34,476 bases of DNA from Dokdonella sp. (GTDB lineage: Bacteria; Pseudomonadota; Gammaproteobacteria; Xanthomonadales; Rhodanobacteraceae), in the NCBI RefSeq assembly GCF_019634815.1, contig NZ_JAHCAP010000030.1, positions 1-34,476 on the forward strand, read 5' to 3'. The notes below the pieces were generated by a model. That model was not told the origin of the DNA. It made no database searches and saw only the letters and a program-made list of their open reading frames with translations. The stretch's first letter is position 1. Every line of letters begins with the position of its first letter. The position numbers and the translations under genes were made by a program. Of the stretch, positions 15,242 through 24,379 are shown piece after piece.

Positions 15242-16333
15242 CTAGCTTGCCGACAGCTCGTGATACTCGGTTTCTGGCGCACCCTTGAGGCTGGCCGCGC
15301 GATACTCAGATGGCGTGCATCCCATGATGGATTTGAATGCGCGATTGAATGGACCCAGCGAAGCAAATCCGCTCTCGCTGCTGACACGCAGGATGCTCTC
15401 AGCCCCGGAAGGCATCGCCAGCAACTTGCAGGCATGGGCGATGCGATACTGATTGAGCAACTGGTTGAAATTCTTCTTGCCCTGTTGCCGGGCGATGAAC
15501 TTGCTCAGCCGATATTCGGGGACTTCCAGTCTTGCGGCCAGCTCAGCCACCCTGAGCTCGGGCTCACGATAAACCTGCAGGACCTCCAGGTGGTGGCGCA
15601 GCTGCGCGCCGAGCTGGGCATCGCCTTCGCATGGGGCGGCCACTTGCCTGGCGGAGTCACGGCGTTCGCTGCTATCGGATGGTGCGGGATTCTGGCGGCG
15701 ATGCCGGAAGGCCAGATGGGTGAATACGATCATCACCGACGCGCAGAGCGCGACGGCGCCGGCACGCCATGGGGCGATCGCGGGAAATGCGTGAGCGAGT
15801 TCGCCAAGAAGACTGGTGGACAACACGGAACCACCGTACACCGCCATGAACAACAGGCGCAGACGTCGTTCACCTTGCGGCCACTTCGAGGACCATCCAA
15901 GCAGGGGCTCGATGAAACTCAATGCCAGCAAGGATGTGCTCGTCAGGACAAGCAGGGCATCGATTGCCACCGTCAAGACCGACGGGGAGACGTCCCCCTG
16001 CATGGCGGTACCGCGATGGATCGCGATCAGGATCGCGACGCCTGCCGCCAACAGGACGTGCTGCAAGCGCACGCCCTGTTCTCCCCGAAACAGGGCCCTG
16101 GATACCAGCCAGAATCCGTTGCACGTCGCCGAACCCCCGACAGCAATGGCCCATTTCATCCATTCCGGCGCGTTGCCCATCCAGGGTGACATCAAGGACA
16201 GCGCCAGCGATCCGCTGACCACCGCGAACAGAACCTCGGAATTGCGCTTGGTCCTTTGCCGGATCAAGGCCAGCAGCGACAGCAGCGCAATCGTCACAGC
16301 CAATGCGGTCATCATGCCGGGCCAACCGTCCAT
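15242..16333 (-). CDS. Membrane-embedded AraC-family regulator
   Basis: This 363-residue protein has an N-terminal half with about six or seven hydrophobic helices (residues 5-215) and a C-terminal AraC-type DNA-binding domain (about 255-355). The first helix-turn-helix region is LRVAELAARLEVPEYRLSKF. The second, ESGFASLGPFNRAFKSIMGC followed by TPSEYR, is the family signature. Such proteins join a membrane sensor directly to a regulator. The ATG at 16333 is preceded by GGGAGA and starts the hydrophobic region; longer upstream frames add unrelated sequence. It is divergent from the DUF2306 gene, 192 bp away, which is a plausible target. The signal sensed is unknown. Confidence 0.88.
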   Translation of the reverse strand: MDGWPGMMTALAVTIALLSLLALIRQRTKRNSEVLFAVVSGSLALSLMSPWMGNAPEWMKWAIAVGGSATCNGFWLVSRALFRGEQGVRLQHVLLAAGVAILIAIHRGTAMQGDVSPSVLTVAIDALLVLTSTSLLALSFIEPLLGWSSKWPQGERRLRLLFMAVYGGSVLSTSLLGELAHAFPAIAPWRAGAVALCASVMIVFTHLAFRHRRQNPAPSDSSERRDSARQVAAPCEGDAQLGAQLRHHLEVLQVYREPELRVAELAARLEVPEYRLSKFIARQQGKKNFNQLLNQYRIAHACKLLAMPSGAESILRVSSESGFASLGPFNRAFKSIMGCTPSEYRAASLKGAPETEYHELSAS

Positions 16334-16525
16334 CGATGCATCTCCCAAACGCCAACGGCGAGATGATATCGGACAATCCAGAATGCACCGCCACCAGCCG
16401 CAATTAAACTGCGCCTGAACAACGGTTTCCGATGGGCCGAATCGACCAGCCGATTCGCGAAACGGCGGGATGCGTGGGGCGAGAACGGGCATGGTCACGC
16501 CCCCTCGCAGCCCAAGATTTCCCGA

Positions 16526-17344
16526 ATGACCCAGTCCCGAAATGCATCCCCTGCGCGCGCCCTGCAACTGGGTGCCGCTGCTTGGCTCGTTGCCGCGACA
16601 CTTGGCCAATGGGCTTTCGTCTTGTTCATCCTGTTGTCCTTCGGGGGCCACAGTCTCAGCGGCGATCTGGCCGGTCTCAACGACAAGCCGCATGTGACCG
16701 GATATGTCCCCGGAGACCTGTTCGGCAACATCCATTTCATCGCCCACGCCCTGATGGGCGGGGTAGTGACCTTCGCCGGGTCATTGCAGCTGGTGCCGGT
16801 CTTGCGTCGCCGCTGGCCTCGCATCCATCGCTGGAACGGCCGCCTGTTCATGAGCATCTCGCTGCTCGCCGCATTGTCCGGGCTGTATCTCACCTGGATT
16901 CGCGGCTCCCAACTCGGGACGGGAAGCAACATCTCGATCACCATGAACGGCGTGCTGATCCTCGCCTTCGCCGCGCTCGCCTGGCGAAGCGCTTGGCAGC
17001 GCGATTTCGTACGCCATCGGCAACACGCCCTGCGCACTTTTCTGTTGGTCAACGGCGTCTGGTTCCTGCGTATCGGCATCATGCTCGCGGGCTTGGTGCT
17101 GACGCCGCTCGGAATCGAAATCAACTATCAGGGAATGGTCTTCGTGGGGGTCAGCTTTGCCAGCTGGGCGGTGCCGCTCGTCGTGCTGGAGCTGTACTTG
17201 CGAGCGGAACGATCGCAACGCGCCGCGCCGCGCTACGCGATGGCCGCGGCACTGGGGCTGTTCGCGCTGGTGACGCTGGCGGGCAGCGCCGCGGCCGCCG
17301 CGTTCATGTGGTTACCGGTGCTGAGCCCTGGAAGCGCGCATTAG
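16526..17344 (+). CDS. DUF2306 family membrane protein
   Basis: This 272-residue integral membrane protein has about seven hydrophobic helices. The segment NIHFIAHALMGGVVTFAGSL followed by QLVPVLRRRWPRIHRWNGRL matches the conserved core of DUF2306, whose His residues (HxxxG and the RIHRWNGR loop) are typical. No biochemical function is established for this family that I can name. It is divergent from the membrane AraC-type regulator, which suggests control by that protein. It lies 133 nt before a run of three small exported proteins in the same direction. Confidence 0.85.
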   Translation: MTQSRNASPARALQLGAAAWLVAATLGQWAFVLFILLSFGGHSLSGDLAGLNDKPHVTGYVPGDLFGNIHFIAHALMGGVVTFAGSLQLVPVLRRRWPRIHRWNGRLFMSISLLAALSGLYLTWIRGSQLGTGSNISITMNGVLILAFAALAWRSAWQRDFVRHRQHALRTFLLVNGVWFLRIGIMLAGLVLTPLGIEINYQGMVFVGVSFASWAVPLVVLELYLRAERSQRAAPRYAMAAALGLFALVTLAGSAAAAAFMWLPVLSPGSAH

Positions 17345-17477
17345 TGCGTGCAAATCCCGTCGTGTCGCCTTCGCCGCCTTGTGCGGGCTCACGTCGTTTG
17401 CACCGCGGGCTCCGTTACCGGACCGACTGACCGTCACTCTCTCGAAATCATGCCTTCCAATTGCAAGGAGATTGAAA

Positions 17478-17930
17478 ATGAAACGCGATCCTGCGACCCC
17501 CATCATTCTTTCCATGCTGCTGCTGGGCGGTCTTTCCAATGCCGCGACCGCCGACACGCCTCTTGCCGGCACCTCTTCTGGCGCGGACAGGTCCGCTGCC
17601 CCGGGGTCGATCCAGGTGGACGGCAAGGTCTCGAGAAAGATCTCGATGGCGATCGGCGAGGAAACCGACGACTTCGTGGTGACGAAGCAGGAAGACGTGG
17701 ATTCTTCCGCGGGCATGAAAGGCACCGAATACACCGTCAAGACGGGTGACGGAAAGACCTACAAATGCCAGATCTTCGAGCCTTCGAAGCTGGGCAAGCT
17801 CGTGAGTTTCGGGACCGCTGCCGGCGCGGACGCCCTTTGCACCGACTTCACCCGAGGCTCGCCGAGCCAAGGCAAGACCAACCAGGCCAACTGCAACGCC
17901 TTGCTGCGCGCAGCGCACAAGTGCGACTGA
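17478..17930 (+). CDS. Exported protein of unknown function (four-cysteine)
   Basis: This 150-residue protein has a signal peptide (about 1-25, ending ATA). The mature part has four cysteines (YKCQIF, ALCTDF, ANCNAL, HKCD), consistent with two disulfides in the periplasm or outside the cell. AAGGAG lies 7 nt before the ATG at 17478, which fixes the start. I do not recognise a family. It is 33 nt from the next gene in the same direction and probably in one operon with it. It lies within the tRNA-linked segment bounded by interrupted T-arm repeats. Confidence 0.8.
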   Translation: MKRDPATPIILSMLLLGGLSNAATADTPLAGTSSGADRSAAPGSIQVDGKVSRKISMAIGEETDDFVVTKQEDVDSSAGMKGTEYTVKTGDGKTYKCQIFEPSKLGKLVSFGTAAGADALCTDFTRGSPSQGKTNQANCNALLRAAHKCD

Positions 17931-17963
17931 CTCCGGACGCAGACCGACCTTGCTGAGGACACC

Positions 17964-19181
17964 ATGAAAGCAACCTGGATGCACGCGTCCTGCCTCCTCG
18001 CCGCGTTGGCTCTCTCGGCGAAGGGGCACGCTTTCAGCTTGATTGTGCAGTACCAGGGCGCGGCCGATGACCGCGCGGTGTATTTCGCCGACGTGCGCTA
18101 CATCGTCAACCGCACACCGCCGGACAGGGTGGGAAGCGGAACGGAAACACGCGAGATCCCTGTCACGGTCGTCTACGAAAATGCCGCGAAGCCCGAGTTC
18201 GTCCACATGAAACTGCAGTTTGAGTGTCCTGACCGATTCACCTTTGACAAGCAAACGCGGGATCTCTCGGAGAACAAGAACACGGTCCGCGCGGGCGGTG
18301 AGGTCATGTTTCGGATTGGCCCCGGCAGCTACCTGCTGCGGCGAACCGATCTGAAAGCCGAGCCGGTGCCCGAGAGTGACTGGAAGACATCAAACGCGCC
18401 GATGCTTTCCAAGGCGGGCACGATCGCCTGCAACGACATCGAGATCGAGAAGGCCCTGCACGCAGCCATCAAGGGTGAGCATTTCGATTTCAAGGGCTTC
18501 GGCCAGCGCATCGCCAAACTGGGCCTGCCTGCCGACATGGCTGTCATCGGCCAAACCCTGCCGTCGGAATATCTGGATTTCGCGTGGGAAAACTTGTGGT
18601 GGGACAAGGTCGCGAACGGCAAGCGCCCCGACCCGACCGGGAGGTGGGCCACGCCAGTATCAGAGGCCGACAAGCGCGCTGCCATGGAGAAACTGAAGGC
18701 GAAGCAGGACGAACTGGAAGCCGGTACCGCGGCAATCCAGACCCACCTGCTGGAAAGCATCAAGAACCACCAGGTCGAAATGAAGGCGGAATTGGCGACG
18801 GCCAAGAACGCGGGCAAGCATCCCGACGGCTCGAAGATGAACAAACACGAGGCCAAGCTCATGGCTGTGTTCGGCGGCCGGCCCGAGCGGGACGTGGTCG
18901 CAACGATGGGCAACCCCGATGATTTCAACCAGGCCGCCGACGCGCGCTTCCTGCGCTACAGCGCCTGGTGGGAACAGCAGGGCGTCACCGTCTACGGCGC
19001 ACAGGGCGTCATCGGCGGGGATCCGGGCGGCTATGCCGAATGCTACGCCGAATTCAGTACCCGCCAAGACGCACAGGGCGAGTGGCGGGTGAGCGATATC
19101 GTGGTCCGCGGTGACTACGAGGGAACGGGGTCGCGCGAAATCCGGCTCGTGTGCGACGACGCCACGAGGCCCAGGCGTTGA
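17964..19181 (+). CDS. Exported protein of unknown function with coiled-coil segment
   Basis: This 405-residue protein starts with a signal peptide (about 1-24, ending GHA). Residues about 235-300 are strongly charged and predicted helical (KRAAMEKLKAKQDELEAGTA and onward), like a coiled coil. The C-terminal third has aromatic and Gly-rich motifs (LRYSAWWEQQGVTVYGAQG). Cysteines occur at LQFECPD, TIACND, AECYAE and RLVCDD. I do not recognise a family. It stands between two other exported proteins in the same direction, so a shared envelope role is inferred. Confidence 0.8.
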   Translation: MKATWMHASCLLAALALSAKGHAFSLIVQYQGAADDRAVYFADVRYIVNRTPPDRVGSGTETREIPVTVVYENAAKPEFVHMKLQFECPDRFTFDKQTRDLSENKNTVRAGGEVMFRIGPGSYLLRRTDLKAEPVPESDWKTSNAPMLSKAGTIACNDIEIEKALHAAIKGEHFDFKGFGQRIAKLGLPADMAVIGQTLPSEYLDFAWENLWWDKVANGKRPDPTGRWATPVSEADKRAAMEKLKAKQDELEAGTAAIQTHLLESIKNHQVEMKAELATAKNAGKHPDGSKMNKHEAKLMAVFGGRPERDVVATMGNPDDFNQAADARFLRYSAWWEQQGVTVYGAQGVIGGDPGGYAECYAEFSTRQDAQGEWRVSDIVVRGDYEGTGSREIRLVCDDATRPRR

Positions 19182-19264
19182 TGGGCATCGCGACGCCGCG
19201 CGTTGGAAACCCATCCGCTCCGATGCGAAGCATCGATAACAGGACATCGAAGGGAACTCAGGCA

Positions 19265-19981
19265 ATGATCAAGACTGTGATTCTGGCGGCGGGATTTCTG
19301 GCCGCAATGGCACCCTTGCTGTCGTGGGCTCAGGTGAACGGTGCGTCTTTCGACGTGCTGGCGTCCGTCATGGAAACCCACAGCAAGGAAATCAATGCGC
19401 ATGACGTCCTCGACTCGAACAAGAAGCAGGCGGAGCAATACCGGGAGAAGGTCATCACCGGCTGGTGGGAGTTCATGCAGGCCAGCTCGAAAGCCGGCCC
19501 GGGCGAGTATTGCGCGGCATCCTTCCTGCGCGCCAAGCGACTGACCGAACCCGGCAAGGCAGACACGGTGAAGGAGGGGATCGTCGTTACCCTGTTCGGG
19601 CCCGGCGGCAACTACCGGGGCGCCTTGCTGGCCTTCTCGCCCCTGGGCGAAGACTCCGCCGCGGCATTTCCCAAGTTGGCCAGCGGGAAGCCGGTTCTCG
19701 TCACCCTGAAGCAGGGCAACATCAAGCCCGCGACGCTCAACGCCATCTACTTGGAGACCGGCCCGAAGTCACCGCCACTGCTTGCGTTTGCAGTGCCGAG
19801 CATGGACGCCTTGCTCGCCGGCATGGAAGACAAGTGGAACTTTGACGTGATCTACCAGGGAAAATCCATCGCCAGAATCGAATGGCACGATGGCCTCAAG
19901 GCCCGCGACGAACTTGCGAAATGCCTCGCAGGAAAGCCTATTGCCGGCGAGCGGCACCGAAAAGGCGAGATCGGTCGATAG
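19265..19981 (+). CDS. Exported protein of unknown function
   Basis: This 238-residue protein begins with a signal peptide (about 1-22, ending SWA before QVNG). It has a charged helical segment (SKEINAHDVLDSNKKQAEQY), then a mixed alpha/beta region with GIVVTLFGPGGNYRGALLAF. Two cysteines are visible, one in the middle and one near the end. The ATG at 19265 follows GGGAAC at reasonable spacing; the open upstream extension has no signal peptide. It is 83 nt from the previous gene. No family is recognised. It is the last gene before the third interrupted T-arm repeat. Confidence 0.78.
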   Translation: MIKTVILAAGFLAAMAPLLSWAQVNGASFDVLASVMETHSKEINAHDVLDSNKKQAEQYREKVITGWWEFMQASSKAGPGEYCAASFLRAKRLTEPGKADTVKEGIVVTLFGPGGNYRGALLAFSPLGEDSAAAFPKLASGKPVLVTLKQGNIKPATLNAIYLETGPKSPPLLAFAVPSMDALLAGMEDKWNFDVIYQGKSIARIEWHDGLKARDELAKCLAGKPIAGERHRKGEIGR

Positions 19982-20076
19982 TCCGCGAGCTGCGATCCGG
20001 CGACGCTATTCTTGCGCGCGGCAGCAGCCGAGTCCCGACCGTTGCGCCGGATTTCGGTGGAATCGCAATCCTGGAG

Positions 20077-20206
20077 CCTCCGAAGGCAAGGATCGCGGGT
20101 TCGACAAAATCGTCTGGAACGATTCTGGACGACCGCAGGGTCGGCCCCGAGCGCACGCGAGGGGCGAGCATCCGGGATGATGCGAGCCATCCCGCCGGGC
20201 GCGGCA
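20077..20206 (+). repeat. Interrupted tRNA 3'-half repeat, copy 3 (distant)
   Basis: The segment starts with tRNA-Arg-like sequence from the anticodon loop (CCTCCGAAGGCA, then ATCG and CGGGTTCGA, 20077-20104). It continues with the same 84-nt insert (20105-20188) and ends with the tRNA 3' end (20189-20206, last bases GCGGCA). It is in the same orientation as copies 1 and 2, 5.3 kb away. In the first hairpin it has the copy-2 left arm and copy-1 right arm, leaving one mismatch. It holds more of the tRNA than the tandem copies. Its end overlaps a separate 8-bp hairpin (GCGCGGCA/TGCCGCGC). Confidence 0.85.
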
Positions 20207-20241
20207 ATCGACTGCCGCGCATCGCCGCCGGCATCCGGACT

Positions 20242-20802
20242 TCAGTAGTAGGTCCGCACCGTGAAGTCGAAGCCCTTGCTGTCTTCCATCTGGCGGTAGA
20301 ACGCACCGACCGCAAAGGTGTCGTTGATGTGCCAGACAGGGCCGACGACGAACTCGTGGGTTTGCCAGCCGAGCACGTCGGTGTAGGTCGCGGCGGCGAT
20401 GGCTTCCCAATCCTTGGCGAAACGGTGGCGCACTTCGGCAATCGTGGTCCAGCCGGTGTCGCTGACCCGGCCGCGGGCCGGCGACCGGAATCGCGCTCTC
20501 ACCGCAGCCGCCTCGATCGCGAACATCGTATCGCTGCCGACCATCCAGTGGCCGCCCAGCCCCAAGCGCACGGCGCGGCTGTCTTTCCAGGCAGGATTGC
20601 CATAGGCGCCACCGTCTCCGACTGAACCGAAAACGTGCAGGTTCTTGCCCATCTCGTAGTAGGCACCGAAGGTGTCGTTGCGGAAGCTGCGCCCGTTGCT
20701 GTGAGACTCGCCGCTCTTGAGATAGGCGTAGTCGTAGTTGAGCGGTTCGGCGTGGGCGCCGGCGCCAATGGCCAGCAGCAGCGCGGCAAGCAAGAGTCTC
20801 AT
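20242..20802 (-). CDS. Small outer-membrane beta-barrel protein
   Basis: This 186-residue protein has a signal peptide (1-18, ending AHA) and alternating beta strands: YDYAYLKSGES, LGLGGHWMVGS, TTIAEVRHRF, FVVGPVWHIND. It ends FDFTVRTYY, an aromatic C-terminus typical of proteins folded by the BAM complex. The length fits an 8-strand barrel. The ATG at 20802 is preceded by GGGGGG. The upstream in-frame extension lacks a signal sequence. No specific family name is supported. Confidence 0.82.
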   Translation of the reverse strand: MRLLLAALLLAIGAGAHAEPLNYDYAYLKSGESHSNGRSFRNDTFGAYYEMGKNLHVFGSVGDGGAYGNPAWKDSRAVRLGLGGHWMVGSDTMFAIEAAAVRARFRSPARGRVSDTGWTTIAEVRHRFAKDWEAIAAATYTDVLGWQTHEFVVGPVWHINDTFAVGAFYRQMEDSKGFDFTVRTYY

Positions 20803-20983
20803 GCGTCCCCCCGGCAGATCGCAATCGTGACCCAGTTTCGCATGACCCAGCGGCCTGCTGCGACTGGGCAACGTCGGGGCGGGGCGATCGGACCTGCCTT
20901 CCGCGTACTGCGAGGCGTCGCTATACTCGCGGGACTTTTTGCGTCGACCGACCACGGCGACGCGCTGCGAGGGAGGGGGTTTC

Positions 20984-21514
20984 GTGTCCAATCCGGTAAG
21001 CAAGACCGATTCGGCGTTCCTCAAGCGCTTTGCGCAACTGATCGGCTTCCTCGCCGTCACCGCCTTCGTGCTGATCCTGGTCGCGCGCTACATCCACCAC
21101 AAGTTTCCGTCGGAGCCCAATCCCGATGCGCAGAAGGTGGTGGCTGAGCGTCTGGCGCCGGTCGGTGGCGTCTATGCCGGTGACACCGGGCGCGCGGCGA
21201 TGCAGGCCGCGGCCGATGCCGCTGCCAAGGCCGCCGCCTCGCAGGTTGCCTACGGCGGCACCACCGATGGCAAGACGATTTTCGGCAGCCTCTGCCACAG
21301 CTGCCACGAAACCGGGATTGCCGGCGCACCCAAGGTCGGCGACAAGGCGGCGTGGGCGCCGCGCATCGCCGAAGGCATGGAGACGCTCGACAAGCACGCG
21401 CTCGAGGGCTTCACCGGCAAAACCGGCGTGATGCCGGCCAAGGGCGGCAACCCGGCACTGAGCGCCGAGCAGATCACCGCCACGGTCAAGTGGATGGTCG
21501 AACAATCAAAGTGA
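20984..21514 (+). CDS. Membrane-anchored cytochrome c5
   Basis: This 176-residue protein has an N-terminal anchor (about 15-35, LIGFLAVTAFVLILVARYIH) and a C-terminal cytochrome c domain of the c5 type. The heme site is CHSCH (C104, C107, H108). The likely axial Met is in GVMPAKGGNPALS, followed by the typical end QITATVKWMVEQ. It would carry electrons in the periplasm near the respiratory chain. The GTG at 20984 follows GGGAGGGGG, a strong ribosome-binding site. An intrinsic terminator follows the gene. Confidence 0.92.
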   Translation: MSNPVSKTDSAFLKRFAQLIGFLAVTAFVLILVARYIHHKFPSEPNPDAQKVVAERLAPVGGVYAGDTGRAAMQAAADAAAKAAASQVAYGGTTDGKTIFGSLCHSCHETGIAGAPKVGDKAAWAPRIAEGMETLDKHALEGFTGKTGVMPAKGGNPALSAEQITATVKWMVEQSK

Positions 21515-21539
21515 TCCGCTGACGCGCGCTTGCCACAAG

Positions 21540-21563
21540 AACGCCGCCATCGCGGCGTTTTTT
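21540..21563 (+). terminator. Intrinsic terminator of the cytochrome c5 gene
   Basis: AACGCCGC-CATC-GCGGCGTT forms a perfect 8-bp stem with a 4-nt loop, running into six Ts. It lies 26 nt after the stop. Confidence 0.92.
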
Positions 21564-21630
21564 GTGCGCGCCTTGCTGCTGCCGGCGTATTCGCCCCGGG
21601 CCGCAAGGTCGGCCAAGGTATGATGCCGGC

Positions 21631-22299
21631 ATGACTCCCGCCTTGCCCGTGCCGGCCTTCGCCACCGGTTCGCTGCTGTTGCCCGGCCCCGCCGGCGCAA
21701 TCGAGATGGCCTGCGCCTTGCCTGAGCCCGCGCAGGCGCGGCGTGGCATGGCGATCGTCGCGCATCCGCATCCGCTGCATGGCGGCACCATGCACAACAA
21801 GGTGGTCACGGTCTGCGAGCGCGCCCTGCTCGAGCTGGGCCTGGCCACGGTGCGCTTCAACTTCCGGGGTGTCGGTCAAAGCGAAGGCGTGCATGACGAC
21901 GGCATCGGCGAAACCGAGGATTTGCTTGCCGTTGCCGCATGGTTGCGTGCGCAGCGCCCCGGTGACGCGCTGTGGCTGGCGGGGTTTTCCTTCGGCAGCT
22001 ACGTGACCTTGCGGGCAGCGCCGCGACTGTCGCCGGCACAGGTGATCCTGATCGCACCGCCGGTCGGGCGCTGGGATTTCAGCCAGATCCAGGCACCGGG
22101 CTGCCCGTGGCTGGTAGTGCAGGGCGAAGACGACGAAGTCGTCGACGCGCCCGCCGTGCTGGCCTGGGCGCGCGCGCAGCAGCCAGCCCCGAACGTGATC
22201 GCGATCCCCGATACCGGGCATTTCTTCCACCGCCGCCTGGTCGACCTGCGCGGCGCGCTGCGCAATGCGCTGGCGCCGCACGCCCCGCCGCACGCATGA
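21631..22299 (+). CDS. Alpha/beta hydrolase
   Basis: This 222-residue protein is a cytosolic alpha/beta-hydrolase of the small COG2945-like group. An HPHPLHGG stretch (45-52) precedes the catalytic core. The nucleophile is S120 in GFSFGS, with D168 (QGEDDEVV) and H197 (DTGHFFH) as the other triad members. Another conserved stretch is VRFNFRGVGQSEG. The substrate is unknown. The ATG of the downstream zapE overlaps its stop (ATGA at 22296-22299), so they are cotranscribed and translationally coupled. Confidence 0.9.
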   Translation: MTPALPVPAFATGSLLLPGPAGAIEMACALPEPAQARRGMAIVAHPHPLHGGTMHNKVVTVCERALLELGLATVRFNFRGVGQSEGVHDDGIGETEDLLAVAAWLRAQRPGDALWLAGFSFGSYVTLRAAPRLSPAQVILIAPPVGRWDFSQIQAPGCPWLVVQGEDDEVVDAPAVLAWARAQQPAPNVIAIPDTGHFFHRRLVDLRGALRNALAPHAPPHA

Positions 22300-23393
22300 A
22301 TCCGGCACGCGGGACGGCACCGAGCGAGCGTTATGCCCGCGGCGTCGCTGACGGCCACTGGCATGAAGACCCCGCGCAGCACGCGGTGCTGGCCGAGCTC
22401 GATCGCCTCTGGCTCGCACTCGGGCAGCCGACTTCGAGGTCGTTGTGGTCGCGCCTGCGCGGCGCGCACGCACAGACTCTGCGCGGCCTTTACCTGTGGG
22501 GTCGCGTGGGTCGCGGCAAGACCTTCCTCAGCGAATTGCTGTTCGACGCACTGATCACGCCGCACAAGCAGCGCATCCATTTCCACCGCTTCATGCAGGA
22601 CATCCACGCGCGTCTGCGCGCGCTCGAGGGCAGGCGCGATCCGCTGGTCGAGGTCGCCGAGGAGCTGGCTGCGCACTTGCGCATTCTCGTACTCGACGAG
22701 TTCGTGGTCGGCGACATCGGCGATGCGATGATCCTGGGCAATTTGCTGCGCGCCCTGTTCGAGCGTGGCGTGGTTCTGGTCACGACCTCGAACACGCCGC
22801 CCGCCGAGCTCTACCACGATGGCCTGCAGCGCGAACGCTTCCTGCCGGCGATCGCGCTGATCGAGCAGCACTGCACGGTGGTGGAGCTGGCATCGCCCAC
22901 CGACTGGCGCCTGCGCACGCTCAAACAGGCGCCGGTCTACTACTGGCCACCCGATGCCGCCGCCGCACAGGCGTTGGCGCAGGCCTTCGAACGCATTGCC
23001 CACGCGCCGGTGCGCCGCGATTTCAATCTGATCGTCAACGATCGCGCAATCGCCACCCGCGCCGAGGCGGCGGGTGTGGTCTGGTTCGACTTCGCCGCCC
23101 TGTGCGAAGGTCCGCGCGGCGTGGCCGACTACATCGAGCTCGCCACCACCTACCACACGATTTTCGTCGCCAACGTTCCGCAGTTCACGCCGCAGACCGA
23201 GGACGCGGCGCGTCGCTTCATCGAATTCGTCGACGAGATCTACGATCGTGGCGTCAACCTCGTGCTGTCGGCGGCGACGCCGATCGTCGAGCTCTACGAT
23301 GGCGCGCGCCTGCGCGCCGAGTTCGCGCGCACCGAATCGCGCCTGATCGAGATGCAGAGCGAGGAGTACCTCGCCGGCGAACACAACGCCTGA
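22296..23393 (+). CDS. zapE: AFG1/ZapE family ATPase
   Basis: This 365-residue P-loop ATPase belongs to the AFG1/ZapE family. E. coli ZapE is associated with the Z ring during division and stress. Walker A is GRVGRGKT (69-76) and Walker B is LVLDEF. Family stretches include [25 protein letters not shown] and [15 protein letters not shown]. The length is normal. It overlaps the preceding hydrolase gene by 4 nt. No defect is seen. Confidence 0.95.
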   Translation: MNPARGTAPSERYARGVADGHWHEDPAQHAVLAELDRLWLALGQPTSRSLWSRLRGAHAQTLRGLYLWGRVGRGKTFLSELLFDALITPHKQRIHFHRFMQDIHARLRALEGRRDPLVEVAEELAAHLRILVLDEFVVGDIGDAMILGNLLRALFERGVVLVTTSNTPPAELYHDGLQRERFLPAIALIEQHCTVVELASPTDWRLRTLKQAPVYYWPPDAAAAQALAQAFERIAHAPVRRDFNLIVNDRAIATRAEAAGVVWFDFAALCEGPRGVADYIELATTYHTIFVANVPQFTPQTEDAARRFIEFVDEIYDRGVNLVLSAATPIVELYDGARLRAEFARTESRLIEMQSEEYLAGEHNA

Positions 23394-23451
23394 TGCCGCG
23401 AGCTTGCGCGCGGCGATTGCACGACGGCCCGGTCTGGCCGACGATCACACC

Positions 23452-24279
23452 ATGACTTCGAACAATCACGGCCCGCTGGGCACGCACAGCGACTATCCGC
23501 GTCATTACGATCCCGGCCTGTTGTTCCCGATCGAGCGCGCGCTCGGCCGCGCCGAACTGGGCCTGGTCGAGACGGTCCCCTTGCCGTTCCACGGCGTCGA
23601 TCTGTGGAATGCCTACGAGTTGTCGTGGCTCGACCGCCGCGGCAAACCGATGGTGGCGATCGCCACCTTGCGTGTTCCCGCGTCATCGCCGCGACTGGTC
23701 GAGTCCAAATCGCTCAAGCTCTACCTCAACAGCTTCAATCAGGAACGTCTCGACGATGCGGCCAGCTTGCAGGCGCGATTGGTCGAAGATCTCTCCCGCG
23801 CGTGTGGCGCCGCGGTGACGGTCGAACTGCGCGGCAGCGATGCGTTTGCGCGGCAGCAGTTGAACGAGCTCGATGGCGAGTGCATCGATTCGATGGAACT
23901 GGACATCCGCGACTACGGGCCACCACAACCGCATCATCTGCGCTGCGGCGGAGGTGAGGTCAGTCAGGTCCTGGTTTCGCACCTGCTCAAGTCCAATTGT
24001 CCAGTCACCGGCCAGCCCGATTGGGCCAGCGTGCAGCTGAGTTACAGTGGCGCAGCGATCGATCGCGCGGGTCTGCTGCGCTATCTGGTGTCCTTCCGCG
24101 ACCACGCCGGTTTTCACGAGCAATGCGTCGAGCGCATTTTCGTCGACGTGCAGCGTCAATGCGCGCCGCGCCGTCTGAGCGTCTACGCGCGCTATACGCG
24201 GCGCGGTGGTCTCGACATCAATCCCTGGCGCAGCAGCGAACCGGGATTGCCCGCCAATCCGCGCGGTGCACGCCAGTGA
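23452..24279 (+). CDS. queF: NADPH-dependent 7-cyano-7-deazaguanine reductase
   Basis: QueF reduces preQ0 to preQ1 in queuosine biosynthesis. This is the long two-domain type: 275 residues, close to E. coli (282). The N-terminal half holds [13 protein letters not shown], the QueF substrate/NADPH motif. The C-terminal half holds the catalytic C183 and D190 in [12 protein letters not shown], then [15 protein letters not shown]. The ATG at 23452 begins [10 protein letters not shown]. Neighbouring genes are not queuosine-related. Confidence 0.96.
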   Translation: MTSNNHGPLGTHSDYPRHYDPGLLFPIERALGRAELGLVETVPLPFHGVDLWNAYELSWLDRRGKPMVAIATLRVPASSPRLVESKSLKLYLNSFNQERLDDAASLQARLVEDLSRACGAAVTVELRGSDAFARQQLNELDGECIDSMELDIRDYGPPQPHHLRCGGGEVSQVLVSHLLKSNCPVTGQPDWASVQLSYSGAAIDRAGLLRYLVSFRDHAGFHEQCVERIFVDVQRQCAPRRLSVYARYTRRGGLDINPWRSSEPGLPANPRGARQ

Positions 24280-24318
24280 GGCGTAGCCTTTTGTAACGAT
24301 TGCCCGTCGACGGACTCA

Positions 24319-24348
24319 TTGCCGGTTAAGCGGCTTGGCGTCTAATGT
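24319..24348 (+). promoter_or_regulatory. Possible sigma-70 promoter before the LysM gene
   Basis: TTGCCG (24319-24324) and TAATGT (24343-24348) are 18 bp apart and lie about 30 nt before the LysM gene ATG. The match is partial, so the call is tentative. Confidence 0.35.
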
Positions 24349-24379
24349 GCAGTTCCTGCAGCAACCCGAGGAGTCGAAG

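Noticed and set aside
19852..20190. Minus-strand frame over the third T-arm repeat
   Set aside because: It is the same antisense reading of the repeat and overlaps a supported gene on the plus strand.
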